A stretch of DNA of 64,000 nt from Chitinophagales bacterium (GTDB lineage Bacteria; Bacteroidota; Bacteroidia; Chitinophagales; Saprospiraceae). A program made the position numbers and the translations under genes. The notes under the pieces were generated by a model that worked only from the letters and a program-made list of their open reading frames with translations, searched no databases and was not told the DNA's origin. Where the stretch lies: NCBI GenBank assembly GCA_017303875.1, contig JAFLBP010000012.1, positions 1-64,000 on the forward strand, read 5' to 3'. This document shows, piece by piece, positions 1 through 8,339 of this stretch (the stretch's first letter is position 1; each line of letters opens with the position of its first letter).

Positions 1-154
1 AGTTGTTCAAGGCGACGAGAAGATGTATTTGCCATAACCGATTGATTATTAAATTCTTACGGCAAATTTAAAAACATAACGCGCTGATTACCAATATGTC
101 AATGAACGTTTCGGACAAGATTTATTCATCATTCAAAATTCATCATTACGTACG

Positions 155-179
155 TATCTTTGCTGACCGAACGATCGGT
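155..179 (+). promoter_or_regulatory. Promoter -7 element and TetR-type operator
   Basis: TATCTTTG at 155-162 fits the Bacteroidota -7 consensus TAnnTTTG. Four bases later comes ACCGAACGATCGGT (166-179), an imperfect dyad with ACCG/CGGT ends like many operators of TetR-family repressors. It ends seven bases before the ATG of the TetR gene, so a bound repressor would cover the start of transcription. Autoregulation is inferred. No clear -33 element is visible. Confidence 0.5.
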
Positions 180-186
180 ATAAATT

Positions 187-759
187 ATGCCAATACAAAA
201 AACAAATAAGGCCGACATTTTACTGCGTTGCTGGGAGGTTTTTCACCGGGAAGGCTACAATGCGGCGTCGATCAGTAAACTTGCAGAGGCTTCGGGGCTT
301 GGAAAGCCGGGCTTGTTGCATCATTTTGGCTCAAAAGAACAGTTGATGCAGGCCGTGCTGGAATATGCGCGCGAACAGTTTCACGCTTATGTGCTTTCGG
401 TTGCGCAGGAGCATCTGCCGCCGGAACAGCGTTTGGAAAAATTGCTGCGCCGACAAAACCGGCTTGCAAAATATGAACGACGCGGCTGTTTTTTTGCCAA
501 TATGGCCCTCGAAACAGGCCGCGACGAGCATTTTAACCCGCTCATTACCACGCTTTTTGAAGAATGGCAGCAAACTGTTGCCGGACTGTATGCCTTGGTT
601 AGTACCCCGGAAACCGCCCGGGAAATCGCCTATCGCCTGCTGCTCGAATACGAAGGCGCTGTGACGATGTATAAACTCAGCAACGACACGGCGCACCTCG
701 AAGGCATTGTCGAACGCGCAGTTCAGTATTTTAAACAACATTCCCAAACGCAAATATAG
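187..759 (+). CDS. TetR/AcrR family transcriptional regulator
   Basis: This 190-residue protein has the usual TetR layout and length. An N-terminal helix-turn-helix covers about residues 10-55, with the recognition segment GLGKPGLLHHFGSKEQL, and a helical ligand-binding domain follows. The ligand-binding half contains GCFFANMALETG, a motif seen in several TetR C-terminal domains. The ATG lies just after a dyad operator, suggesting self-repression. An alpha/beta hydrolase gene starts about 105 bases downstream on the same strand and is the most likely target or partner. The ligand cannot be read from the sequence. Confidence 0.9.
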   Translation: MPIQKTNKADILLRCWEVFHREGYNAASISKLAEASGLGKPGLLHHFGSKEQLMQAVLEYAREQFHAYVLSVAQEHLPPEQRLEKLLRRQNRLAKYERRGCFFANMALETGRDEHFNPLITTLFEEWQQTVAGLYALVSTPETAREIAYRLLLEYEGAVTMYKLSNDTAHLEGIVERAVQYFKQHSQTQI

Positions 760-864
760 CCACCACGAAGTGGTTGTGAAAACCATATTGTTGCAATCCT
801 TTGGAAATCAGGATAAAAGAATCCATCAATCTTCAAATCCACCCAAATCTTGGTATAACTGCTC

Positions 865-1812
865 ATGTATAGGTCTGTTTTTCATCGCATCGCCCTGCGC
901 ATTGTCGGTTTTTTTATGAACCTCTACGCCGTACTTTTTCCCAAAGCGGCTGCGCATAAAGCCTATCAGATTTTTGCTCGTACCCCAAAACCGATACTGC
1001 GGGGCAAGGAATTGCAATTTATGGAAACGGCCCGTCAGGTGCCGCGCCGCGCCGGCGAACATGAAATCCTGGAATATCATTGGGGCGAGGAAGGCAATAA
1101 ATGGATTTTGCTGGCCTATGGCTGGGGCTATAATGCCGGTCGCTGGCGTCATTTTGTGCCGCAACTCGTGGAAGCAGGGTACCGCGTAATCGCTTACGAT
1201 CCGCCCGGGCACGGCCTCAATCAGCGGGGCGATCGCTTCCTCAATGCACTGATTAACAAAAATATACAACTCGATTTGATCAAAACCTACGGCACGCCGG
1301 AGGTGGTCATTGGGCACTCTTTCGGCGGCGCCAGCGCGGTCATGGCCCTCCACGATCTGCCGCGCCTCCAACGCCCGAAACGTTTGGTGGTGATGGCATC
1401 TTTCAGCGCTACAAGGCCGATTTTCGACGAATACCGCCGCGCTTTAGGCCTGTGGTATTGGGTGCACCTGAACTTTATTCGTTACATTGAACAGATGATC
1501 CACGCACCATTAGAAAGCCTGGATATGGCCCGCCAAAGTGCAGCACTGGATAATGTGGACGGCCTGCTCATACACGATCCCTTTGAAAAAGTAACCCGCT
1601 TCAAACACGCCGAACGCTACCACAGCTACTGGCCCGGCAGCGCGCTCCTGCGCGCACCGCATGCCGGCCACCACCTCGGCAAGCCGGAAGTGACGGACGC
1701 AGTTATTGAATTTGCCATTCAGGGAAAACTGCCCCAAGCCGCAACGTTCAATACAGCTCCTTTGATGGCCGGACATGATCTGGTGCGGTATTTTGTGGGT
1801 ATGGAACATTGA
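865..1812 (+). CDS. Alpha/beta hydrolase
   Basis: The 315-residue product has an alpha/beta hydrolase fold. An oxyanion-loop region GWGYNAGRWR lies near residues 86-95, YDPPGHG near 111-117, and the nucleophile elbow GHSFGG at 150-155 makes Ser152 the predicted nucleophile. A late His in APHAGHH is a candidate catalytic base. The N-terminus is hydrophobic (about residues 8-26) and could be a membrane anchor; a second ATG at 916 would remove part of it. The gene follows a TetR regulator on the same strand, so the two may be co-regulated. The substrate is unknown; esterase or lipase activity is typical of the fold. Confidence 0.85.
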   Translation: MYRSVFHRIALRIVGFFMNLYAVLFPKAAAHKAYQIFARTPKPILRGKELQFMETARQVPRRAGEHEILEYHWGEEGNKWILLAYGWGYNAGRWRHFVPQLVEAGYRVIAYDPPGHGLNQRGDRFLNALINKNIQLDLIKTYGTPEVVIGHSFGGASAVMALHDLPRLQRPKRLVVMASFSATRPIFDEYRRALGLWYWVHLNFIRYIEQMIHAPLESLDMARQSAALDNVDGLLIHDPFEKVTRFKHAERYHSYWPGSALLRAPHAGHHLGKPEVTDAVIEFAIQGKLPQAATFNTAPLMAGHDLVRYFVGMEH

Positions 1813-1828
1813 TTGTACCGCTTCACTG

Positions 1829-1901
1829 CTCCGTAGCGATGGGTATGAAACCCGCGTCCGCCGCTCCGTAGCGATGGGTTTCAAACCCATCGCTACGGAG
1901 C
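1829..1901. repeat. REP-like palindrome at convergent gene ends (copy 1)
   Basis: A perfect inverted repeat occupies 1863-1901: 19-nt arms starting GCTCCGTAGCGATGGGTTT, separated by a single C. A degenerate half copy (1829-1862) precedes it. The element lies between the 3' ends of two convergent genes and recurs, in opposite layout, at 4691-4774. It is probably a bidirectional terminator or a REP-type dispersed element. Confidence 0.85.
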
Positions 1902-1906
1902 AGTGA

Positions 1907-2599
1907 TTAATAAAACATCCCCCCAATTGCCTTAAAAAACGCTTCCCGGTATACTTCACCGATGGGAATTTCCTGTTTCGGCAGCTGAATGCAGTGATTG
2001 TCGGTCGCGCGGATGTGCGCGAACGCAACGATATAGGATTTGTGGACACGAATAAAATCGCCGGATGGCAATTGGGCCTCTAAATTTTTAAGCGTACTGT
2101 ATGTGGTGATTTTTTGATCGCCACAGTGTAAGATCACATAGTTACTCAGGCCTTCTATATATTGAAGTGCAGCCAGATCTACTTTTATGTATTTGTTTTT
2201 ACCATCTGTTTTGACGAATAAATATCTGGGCGCAGGAGGGCTTGTTTGCGGCATTTGTAATTTGCCTATGGCCTGGCAAAAGCGCTCAAAAGAAATGGGT
2301 TTGAGCAGGTAATCGGCGGCATTGTATTCAAAACCTTGTAAAGCGTATTCGGGGTAGGCAGTTGTGAAAATAATACGTGTTGGGCCTTCAGTCAGGCGCG
2401 CCAGTTGCAGGCCGCTGAGATGTGGCATCTGAATGTCGAGCAAAATCACGTCTACTGTGTTGCGTTGCAAAAAGTGAAGCGCTTCAATAGTATTCGTGAA
2501 AGTTGCCAGGCAATGCAGTGCCGGCGTACGCGTGATGTGGTTTTCCAATACACGGATGGCAGGCGGCTCGTCATCGACAATGATACAATTAAGCTGCAT
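1907..2599 (-). CDS. LytTR-type response regulator
   Basis: The 230-residue protein has a receiver domain (about 1-120) and a LytTR DNA-binding domain (about 130-230). The acidic pocket is IIVDDE near residues 6-11, the phospho-acceptor is Asp55 in VILLDIQMP, and the conserved Lys is in YLLKPISFERF. It overlaps the end of the upstream sensor kinase gene by 11 bases, so the two are translationally coupled and form a two-component pair. LytTR regulators bind paired direct repeats; no target site was identified here. Confidence 0.93.
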   Translation of the reverse strand: MQLNCIIVDDEPPAIRVLENHITRTPALHCLATFTNTIEALHFLQRNTVDVILLDIQMPHLSGLQLARLTEGPTRIIFTTAYPEYALQGFEYNAADYLLKPISFERFCQAIGKLQMPQTSPPAPRYLFVKTDGKNKYIKVDLAALQYIEGLSNYVILHCGDQKITTYSTLKNLEAQLPSGDFIRVHKSYIVAFAHIRATDNHCIQLPKQEIPIGEVYREAFFKAIGGMFY

Positions 2600-3623
2600 A
2601 AAGGGGCATTTTTAAAGTAGTGGAAAAAATATGGTTTTCCAGGGTGCGCGTGAGGGTGTATTGACCCGGAAACAACAGGTCAAGTCGTTTTTGAATGTTT
2701 TCGTATCCGATACCTGAATAGCCGTAATGCTCTGCCGGGTCGATGTGATTGCTGCTGTAAAGGCTAAGGGTATCGGATGAAATTTGAATTTGAAACACTA
2801 CGGGCCTGTCGGGCTTATCCAGCAAACCGTGTTTGAAAATGTTTTCCAGAAAATGAATCAGTATTGCAGGGGTGATAGCCTGATCGGAAACAACGCCCTC
2901 AATGTGGAAGTTGATAAAAAGGCGGTCCTCAAAACGACTGCGGTGCAGTTGGATAAAATTTTCCAGAAAATGCAGTTCGTCCTTTAATAGCGCCCGATCA
3001 GTTCGGCTTTGTTCTAATGAATAACGCAGCATTTCCGACAGTTGTAATACATTTTGTGCAATTTCCGGCTGTTTTTCCTGCCATTTGCTGTACCAAAGGT
3101 TAAGCGTGTTGAATAAAAAATGTGGAGAAATCTGATGGCGCATGACCTTTAATTCCGCCTCCTGCCGGGCAATTTCGAGCGCCTTCATTTCCTTTTGTTT
3201 CTGAAAATTCGTCCACAACGCAAACACTACGGTGCTTTGAAAAATACTGCTCAGGCCCCGTCCGGCATTATCACTTAAATAATGCTGCCATTGTCGCGCT
3301 TCGTCGTAATAATTGTGTTGACCGCTCAGCTTGTAAATAATCACTTCATCAATACCATAACGCAATAGTACGAAGCACAACATCGAAGCAGGCAGACTCA
3401 GTACCAACCACAACAGTTTGCCCCTTGTGAGGAACCAGCGACACGGGCCGTAATAGTGCAGCAAATACATCAAAAATAAGGTCAGTTGATACGACCAGGA
3501 AAAAAGCCCCTCATCTTCAAACAGTCCTGCACCGATACTGGTTTGCATACTCCAATCGCCGAGTTTGTAGAGCAACCAAATGCCGCTGAAGATGATAAAA
3601 TGATAGTAAAACGGAATTTTCAT
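2589..3623 (-). CDS. LytS/YehU-type sensor histidine kinase
   Basis: The 344-residue protein has about four N-terminal hydrophobic segments (roughly residues 5-20, 42-60, 70-90 and 125-140). A His_kinase domain follows, with HQISPHFLFNTLN placing the phosphorylated His at 168. The ATP-binding region shows an N-box FLENIFKHGL and a late GYSGIGYENIQKRL glycine motif. There is no large periplasmic domain, as usual for Bacteroidota LytS-like sensors. It is transcribed directly upstream of its LytTR regulator with an 11-base overlap. The stimulus is unknown. Confidence 0.92.
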   Translation of the reverse strand: MKIPFYYHFIIFSGIWLLYKLGDWSMQTSIGAGLFEDEGLFSWSYQLTLFLMYLLHYYGPCRWFLTRGKLLWLVLSLPASMLCFVLLRYGIDEVIIYKLSGQHNYYDEARQWQHYLSDNAGRGLSSIFQSTVVFALWTNFQKQKEMKALEIARQEAELKVMRHQISPHFLFNTLNLWYSKWQEKQPEIAQNVLQLSEMLRYSLEQSRTDRALLKDELHFLENFIQLHRSRFEDRLFINFHIEGVVSDQAITPAILIHFLENIFKHGLLDKPDRPVVFQIQISSDTLSLYSSNHIDPAEHYGYSGIGYENIQKRLDLLFPGQYTLTRTLENHIFSTTLKMPLYAA

Positions 3624-3802
3624 GCCTTAAACATAGTACAAAGCTGTATTTGTGGGGTAATATTTATGTCAACCCCCGATTTTACAGGACGAAGCGGATG
3701 ATCCCGCATTTTGGCGCATTGAAATAATATTTCCGCCTGCAGCTGTAAAATTAAATAGGGTGTATTTCCGCGTTGTACACCTTGTAGCAGTTTTCATCAA
3801 AA

Positions 3803-4690
3803 ATGCTGCTTATGCGATACCTTTTGTGCTTAAACCTGTTTTTCATGCTGCTTTGTCCGCTGCAAAGCCAGACCTCTGTTACTATCCCTGATCCGGACAA
3901 CATTCTGATCCCTGACAAACAACGCCCTAAGGTGCTGCTCGTCGGGAGCTGGCATTTTAATTATCCGGGACTGGATGCGCATGTGACTAAAGAGGACAGG
4001 CGTATTAATATCTATTCAGAACGTCGGCAAAAAGAACTTTCAGAGCTACTGGATTATATCGCGCGTTTCAAGCCTACTAAAATCATGGTCGAGTCTGGCC
4101 CAATTACCGGTTACCTCAAATGGCATTACCGCCAGTACAAACAGGGGTTGGAACCGTTGCGTGCCGGAGAAATTTACCAGATCGGTATGCGCCTCGTGGA
4201 TCGCTTCGAACTCGATACCATTTACGGTGTCAATGCCATGCCGCTGCTGATCGGACTTGATCGCGACAGTGTTTTGCCCCAAATTCCTTACCTTGATACA
4301 TTATTGCAAAAGCATTATTTCGGCGGTACGGATGAAATATCGAGGCGCTATAGCCAATGGTATAGTTTTCAGGACAGCATGGAACTTCAAAATACCCTGC
4401 TGCAAAGTTTTTTATACATGAACAGCGATAAAGTACTGGATCGCAACTGGGGCGCTTATATTTCCGGCGGACATTTTAGCTCCGGCGAATTTGAAGGCCC
4501 GGATGCGCTTTCTATGTATTGGTTTAATCGGAACTTACGGATTTACAGGAATATACAAATGATCGGGTATAGCAACGACGACCGGATTCTTGTGCTTTTT
4601 GGTGCCGGGCATATCTCCATTCTGAAATGGCTGTTCGAGTGCTCACCTGAATATGAACTGGTGAAATTTGAAGATTTGCTGCGGAAATGA
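3803..4690 (+). CDS. Secreted DUF5694-like protein
   Basis: The 295-residue product starts with a hydrophobic signal sequence ending near LLCPLQSQ. The mature part begins with KVLLVGSWHFNYPG and ends with LVLFGAGHISILKWLF. This pairing of an N-terminal GxxHF and a C-terminal GAGHxxxL is characteristic of DUF5694, a family distantly like TraB/GumN-type proteins. A conserved VESGP follows the first helix. Function is not established; a periplasmic or surface metal-dependent enzyme is a guess from the conserved His and Glu residues. An alternative ATG lies three codons in. The gene stands alone and ends beside a REP-like palindrome. Confidence 0.7.
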   Translation: MLLMRYLLCLNLFFMLLCPLQSQTSVTIPDPDNILIPDKQRPKVLLVGSWHFNYPGLDAHVTKEDRRINIYSERRQKELSELLDYIARFKPTKIMVESGPITGYLKWHYRQYKQGLEPLRAGEIYQIGMRLVDRFELDTIYGVNAMPLLIGLDRDSVLPQIPYLDTLLQKHYFGGTDEISRRYSQWYSFQDSMELQNTLLQSFLYMNSDKVLDRNWGAYISGGHFSSGEFEGPDALSMYWFNRNLRIYRNIQMIGYSNDDRILVLFGAGHISILKWLFECSPEYELVKFEDLLRK

Positions 4691-4774
4691 CGCGTCCGCC
4701 GCTCCGTAGCGATGGGTTTGAAACCCATCGCTACGGAGCAGCAAACGCGGGTTTCAAACCCATCGCTACGGAGC
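4691..4774. repeat. REP-like palindrome at convergent gene ends (copy 2)
   Basis: A perfect inverted repeat spans 4701-4739, with the same 19-nt arms as at 1863-1901 and a one-base loop (G here, C there). It is preceded by CGCGTCCGCC and followed by a half copy at 4747-4774. It sits between convergent genes ending at 4690 and 4780. Compared with the first copy, the half unit lies on the other side, so the elements are in opposite layout. Confidence 0.85.
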
Positions 4775-4779
4775 AGCAA

Positions 4780-5601
4780 TCAACCCTGTTTCCGCAGCAC
4801 CACACCCTTGCCCACGCTCCGATTCGACCAACTGAAAATAGCTTCATCTATATCAATCCAGGCGTCGGTGAGGGTAACAAGCGATGATTCTTTGGTGGAA
4901 GCCGGACGCACCTTCAGGGCGCCTTTGCTTTCTTCCGTCAGGTTGCCGGCATTTTTCTTGAAAATACTTTGCGCGATACCCGTCCAGTACATTTCCGCCA
5001 GGCCGGTGAGGTGGCGGCTCAGGCCTTTGAATTCCACGATTTCAAAACCGGCATTTTCGGCCCAGCGCTTGAACGGCTCGCCCGGAATGAGGTATTCATG
5101 CCCAAACGCATAAGCGCCTTGTGAAATGGCGTATTCGCGTTGCCCGTCGCCGGAAAACAACTGCCAGATGCGGTTCACGGGGTCGTAGGTGATCGGGAAT
5201 TCCTGACTCGGGAAAGTGATAACTGCATAGCCGCCGGGGCGCAGTACGCGGTATATTTCCTGCACCATTTTTTCGGGTTGGCCCACATGTTCAATAACCT
5301 CGCTGCTCACGACGAGGTCGAAATGATTGTCCGGATAGGTCAGCTCCAGGGCATTGTTCAGTTCGTAGCGCAGGTTCATCACGCCCTTATTGAGGGCGCG
5401 GGCATGTTCCAGATCGGGTTCATTGACATCGCAGCCGATGAGTTCCTGGCAGAAACCGGCAATCATACGGTCGTAGTCGCCTTCGCCGGTGCCGAGGTTG
5501 AGGCCGCGTTCAAAGGGCTGTTCTTTGGACAGCTTGCGCAGGCGCGTCCGCACGAAGCGGTAGCGCGTCCGGAAAGTGGGAAAAAAGAATTTGAAGTTCA
5601 A
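4780..5601 (-). CDS. Class I SAM-dependent methyltransferase
   Basis: The 273-residue protein contains a class I SAM-binding fold: motif I LNLGTGEGDYD near residues 34-44, an acidic end of strand two in GCDVNEPDLEHA, then FDLVVSSEVIEHV and a post-motif YRVLRPGGYAVITFP. The start is TTG at 5601 because a stop lies just upstream in frame and the next ATG falls inside the SAM-binding domain. It begins 13 bases after the stop of the upstream glycosyltransferase gene, so the two form an operon and the methyltransferase probably modifies a lipid- or glycan-linked product. The substrate is unknown. Confidence 0.85.
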   Translation of the reverse strand: MNFKFFFPTFRTRYRFVRTRLRKLSKEQPFERGLNLGTGEGDYDRMIAGFCQELIGCDVNEPDLEHARALNKGVMNLRYELNNALELTYPDNHFDLVVSSEVIEHVGQPEKMVQEIYRVLRPGGYAVITFPSQEFPITYDPVNRIWQLFSGDGQREYAISQGAYAFGHEYLIPGEPFKRWAENAGFEIVEFKGLSRHLTGLAEMYWTGIAQSIFKKNAGNLTEESKGALKVRPASTKESSLVTLTDAWIDIDEAIFSWSNRSVGKGVVLRKQG

Positions 5602-5614
5602 GCGTTGCTATCTG

Positions 5615-7882
5615 TTATCGCGGCATGGCGGCGCGGAATTGTTGCGCGCGCTGCATGTCGCCCATGCTTTCATAAATTTTGGAAGACAATTCATAGGCGG
5701 GTTTGAAGTTCGGGGCCGTTTCGATGGCCTTGTAAAGATACTTCAGCGCCGCGCTGGCGTTGTTTTGCGAGAAGGAAATATTGCCGAGGTAATACAAGGC
5801 TACGGCATTACTGGGTTCGGCGGCTACGGCTTTTTCAAATTGCATGCGCGCTTTGCCCACATCGTTTTTTTCTAACCAGTAGAGGCCGATGAGGTTGTTG
5901 GCCTGGGAGTCGTCGGGGCTGATTTGCAGGGCTTTTTCCGCAGCGGCTTTCGACTCCTCCGCTTGTTGGTTGCTGTAGTATGCCTGCGCCAGGGTTGCCC
6001 ATGCCAGGTCATTATCGGGTACATTGGCCACTTCAGCTTTTAGGCGTTCGATGGCCGTGTTCCAGTCGCCGACCTTCACAGCTGCTTGTCCGAGCGCGCA
6101 GTTTTTACCATTATCTTTCAAAACGGCGAGCAGGGGCACGCCGGCGGCTTCTACTACGTGTATAGCGTTGTCGGGCGGCCACATGCCTTTTTGCAGGGTT
6201 TGTCCGTCGAGGTATCGGGTAGGGTAGAGGGCGTAATCCCAGGCATCATCACAGCGTTTTTCCCATTTCAGGTACTTGATTTTTACCTTGTCGCCGTATT
6301 TGGCCGTGAGTTGTTTGGCCGAATAATACATATTGGTGGCGATGATGATCGGCTCCTGCATGTTGTTGTTCAGGATGCCCTGTTGTTCAAGGTATTCAAT
6401 TCCCTGGCGTACAGAAACGCCCCAGTAGTCGGTTTCAAATTTACCATAAGCGCCTTTAACGCCGCCGGTCAATTCGTTGAAATAAACGTATGGATATTGC
6501 CGGTTGGCTAAGATAAACCAGGCCGGAGAAGCCGCCAGTAAAACCAGCAAACCCGCGATGGCGTACTGAGCTGCCGCATTTTTGCGGCGCAGCAGTTCAG
6601 TCATTTCGGCCCAGAACAGCGCGGCAGCCACCACCAAAGGCGGATAAGAGAAGGTTAAGTGGCGCCAGCCATCGTGGATAACAGAATCTTTGTAAATGAC
6701 ATAAGCCACCGGAAAAATAGCGGCAAACAGCACCATTCCCACCCAAAGTGGGTTGTAGCGCCGGAAAATCGGCGCTTTGGCCTGTTCCGCGGAGGGTTTG
6801 CCAAACAATTGCACCAACGCAAAAGGAATGTAGAGCAAACTACCCGCAAAACCGAGCAGCGCTACCAGCGGAATGGTGTATAAAATCCATTTGAGCGGAT
6901 AATGCCAGGGCGTTACGTTCGACATCATATTTTGCCCCTCGTACAAAACCCGGATATTCACTTCCAGATCGGCGAATTTTGCAAGCGCCACAAAAGGATT
7001 GCTGAGCGGACTTTTCAGTGCAAAAGGCCAGAACAACAAGGCCAGTGCATAACCCGCCACAAGTGCAAGGGCCGTCACACCGGCATATTTTTTAAAGGCT
7101 GCATTACCCAAAGCTTTCAGGCCGCCGTAGCGGAAAAACAGGTGCAGGCCTGCAAATAATCCGACGATGGCGAAGGTCAGCAAGCCCCCCGCGCGGGTAG
7201 CCAGGCCAATACCGAGGCCGAGTATGAGGCCAATCAGGTTCCAGCGCCGCACTTGGGGAAGTCCATCAAACAGCACCGCCATATTGTACAAGGCCATAAT
7301 ATAGCCTGCGGCAAACGGAATATCTTTAGGGTTCATCAGCGAATCGCCCATAAAACGCGGCGAAACGAAAAGAATACCCAGCGCAATAATGCCGGCTTTG
7401 TTGCCGCCGAGGTAGCGCGCCAGCAGGGCTGCGCAGAGTATGGCAATCCAGCCAAACAGCGCGCTGTACACATGGCGTACATGGTGGTAGGCGATCTGAT
7501 CGGGCGTATTGCCGAGCGCTTTATTGGTAAAACCTGTTGCGACCTCAAAAAAGCCGCCATACAGGTGCATATTGCCGTCTTTGATGTAATAAGCGCTGGT
7601 ATCTTTCCCGAAAGTACCGTAGTAATTGACTAATTTTTGGGAGTAATCTACCTGGAATTTATCATCCGCATTGATGCCGGAGCCAAATGAAAAAGCAATC
7701 AGCACGATCAGGCCGATTGCCGCCAGCCCCCAAAATACTTTTTGTAAAACAGGATCCATGCTGCTGCCGATGGGCGCCATTGCAAGGCGATTGATCACTG
7801 GCGCCACTGCTGCCCGACTTGCGGGCGCCGCTTTTTGTGCAGGTGTATTTTCTTTTTTCGGGGTTTGTCCGGACTTTGCCAT
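5615..7882 (-). CDS. Membrane glycosyltransferase (GT39/PMT-like) with C-terminal TPR repeats
   Basis: The 755-residue product has about ten to eleven hydrophobic segments in its first 480 residues, including an early acidic-loop region and GDSLMNPKDIPF, typical of polyprenol-phosphate-sugar-dependent GT-C transferases. A soluble C-terminal part has three to four TPR-like units (for example NLIGLYWLEKNDVGKARMQF, ALYYLGNISFSQNN). The start MAKSGQ at 7882 is preferred over an upstream start at 8017, because the extra 45 codons only translate an intergenic repeat. It is followed by a methyltransferase gene 13 bases later. The sugar and acceptor are unknown; protein or lipid glycosylation at the inner membrane is inferred. 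Confidence 0.8.
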   Translation of the reverse strand: MAKSGQTPKKENTPAQKAAPASRAAVAPVINRLAMAPIGSSMDPVLQKVFWGLAAIGLIVLIAFSFGSGINADDKFQVDYSQKLVNYYGTFGKDTSAYYIKDGNMHLYGGFFEVATGFTNKALGNTPDQIAYHHVRHVYSALFGWIAILCAALLARYLGGNKAGIIALGILFVSPRFMGDSLMNPKDIPFAAGYIMALYNMAVLFDGLPQVRRWNLIGLILGLGIGLATRAGGLLTFAIVGLFAGLHLFFRYGGLKALGNAAFKKYAGVTALALVAGYALALLFWPFALKSPLSNPFVALAKFADLEVNIRVLYEGQNMMSNVTPWHYPLKWILYTIPLVALLGFAGSLLYIPFALVQLFGKPSAEQAKAPIFRRYNPLWVGMVLFAAIFPVAYVIYKDSVIHDGWRHLTFSYPPLVVAAALFWAEMTELLRRKNAAAQYAIAGLLVLLAASPAWFILANRQYPYVYFNELTGGVKGAYGKFETDYWGVSVRQGIEYLEQQGILNNNMQEPIIIATNMYYSAKQLTAKYGDKVKIKYLKWEKRCDDAWDYALYPTRYLDGQTLQKGMWPPDNAIHVVEAAGVPLLAVLKDNGKNCALGQAAVKVGDWNTAIERLKAEVANVPDNDLAWATLAQAYYSNQQAEESKAAAEKALQISPDDSQANNLIGLYWLEKNDVGKARMQFEKAVAAEPSNAVALYYLGNISFSQNNASAALKYLYKAIETAPNFKPAYELSSKIYESMGDMQRAQQFRAAMPR

Positions 7883-7916
7883 ACAGGTGTTTCTTGTTAA
7901 ATCCGGCGCAAGGTAA

Positions 7917-8085
7917 GGAATGAATGATGAATGGTGAATGATGAATGATGAATGTTTTTGGGAGTATTTGGGTGTTTTCGGGTTTAAGTGTTTTGAATAT
8001 AGTGCCCACTTAAACACTTAAACACAAAAACACTTAAACACTCAAAAAACACTCATCACTCATCACTCATCACTCTAAACACCGG
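7917..8085. repeat. Word-repeat intergenic hairpin region
   Basis: This spacer is built from iterated short words: AATGATGAATG units at about 7918-7952, then GTTTAAGTGTTTT opposite AAACACTTAAACAC units (about 7970-8045), then CATCACT units to about 8082. The GTTTAAGTG and CACTTAAAC blocks can pair as a long imperfect hairpin. It lies between two leftward genes and overlaps the last codons of the small membrane protein gene. It probably terminates transcription from the sigma operon. Confidence 0.7.
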
Positions 8086-8322
8086 TGCTACTTCCGAGCG
8101 TTTTTCATGGGCGCGGGTGAAGTACCAGAGCAGGGCGGCGGCAAAGAGCAGCACGAGCAGCATCAGGGCGACGGCGTTAAGTTGCAGAAAACGAATGTTG
8201 CGCCGGCGCTTGCGGCGTTTGTCCGACTCAAGTTTTTGCTCTAATTTATCCCAGAGTTGCTGGGGCGGGCGCTCTTCGAGTTTGGATTCATTTTCTTTAA
8301 AAAAGTCGAATATATCGGGCAT
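8056..8322 (-). CDS. Small single-pass membrane protein, sigma-factor partner
   Basis: The 88-residue protein has an acidic and polar N-terminal half with PPQQLWDKLEQKLES, a very basic patch (KRRKRRR, about residues 35-41), one membrane helix (about 45-69) and a short tail. It begins 17 bases after the ECF sigma gene, the usual place for an anti-sigma factor. It lacks a recognisable zinc-binding anti-sigma motif. An anti-sigma role is inferred from context and the cytoplasmic N-terminus / single-helix layout. Its tail codons overlap the CATCACT repeat region. Confidence 0.65.
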   Translation of the reverse strand: MPDIFDFFKENESKLEERPPQQLWDKLEQKLESDKRRKRRRNIRFLQLNAVALMLLVLLFAAALLWYFTRAHEKRSEVAPVFRVMSDE

Positions 8323-8339
8323 GGCGATGCAGTTGGCGG

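Noticed and set aside
4687..4887. ORFs reading through the REP-like palindromes
   Set aside because: They translate the palindrome and part of the opposite-strand methyltransferase; the coding is an artefact of the repeat.
7882..8017. N-terminal extension of the glycosyltransferase
   Set aside because: The additional 45 codons translate AATGATGAATG repeat words; the in-frame ATG at 7882 gives a normal start.
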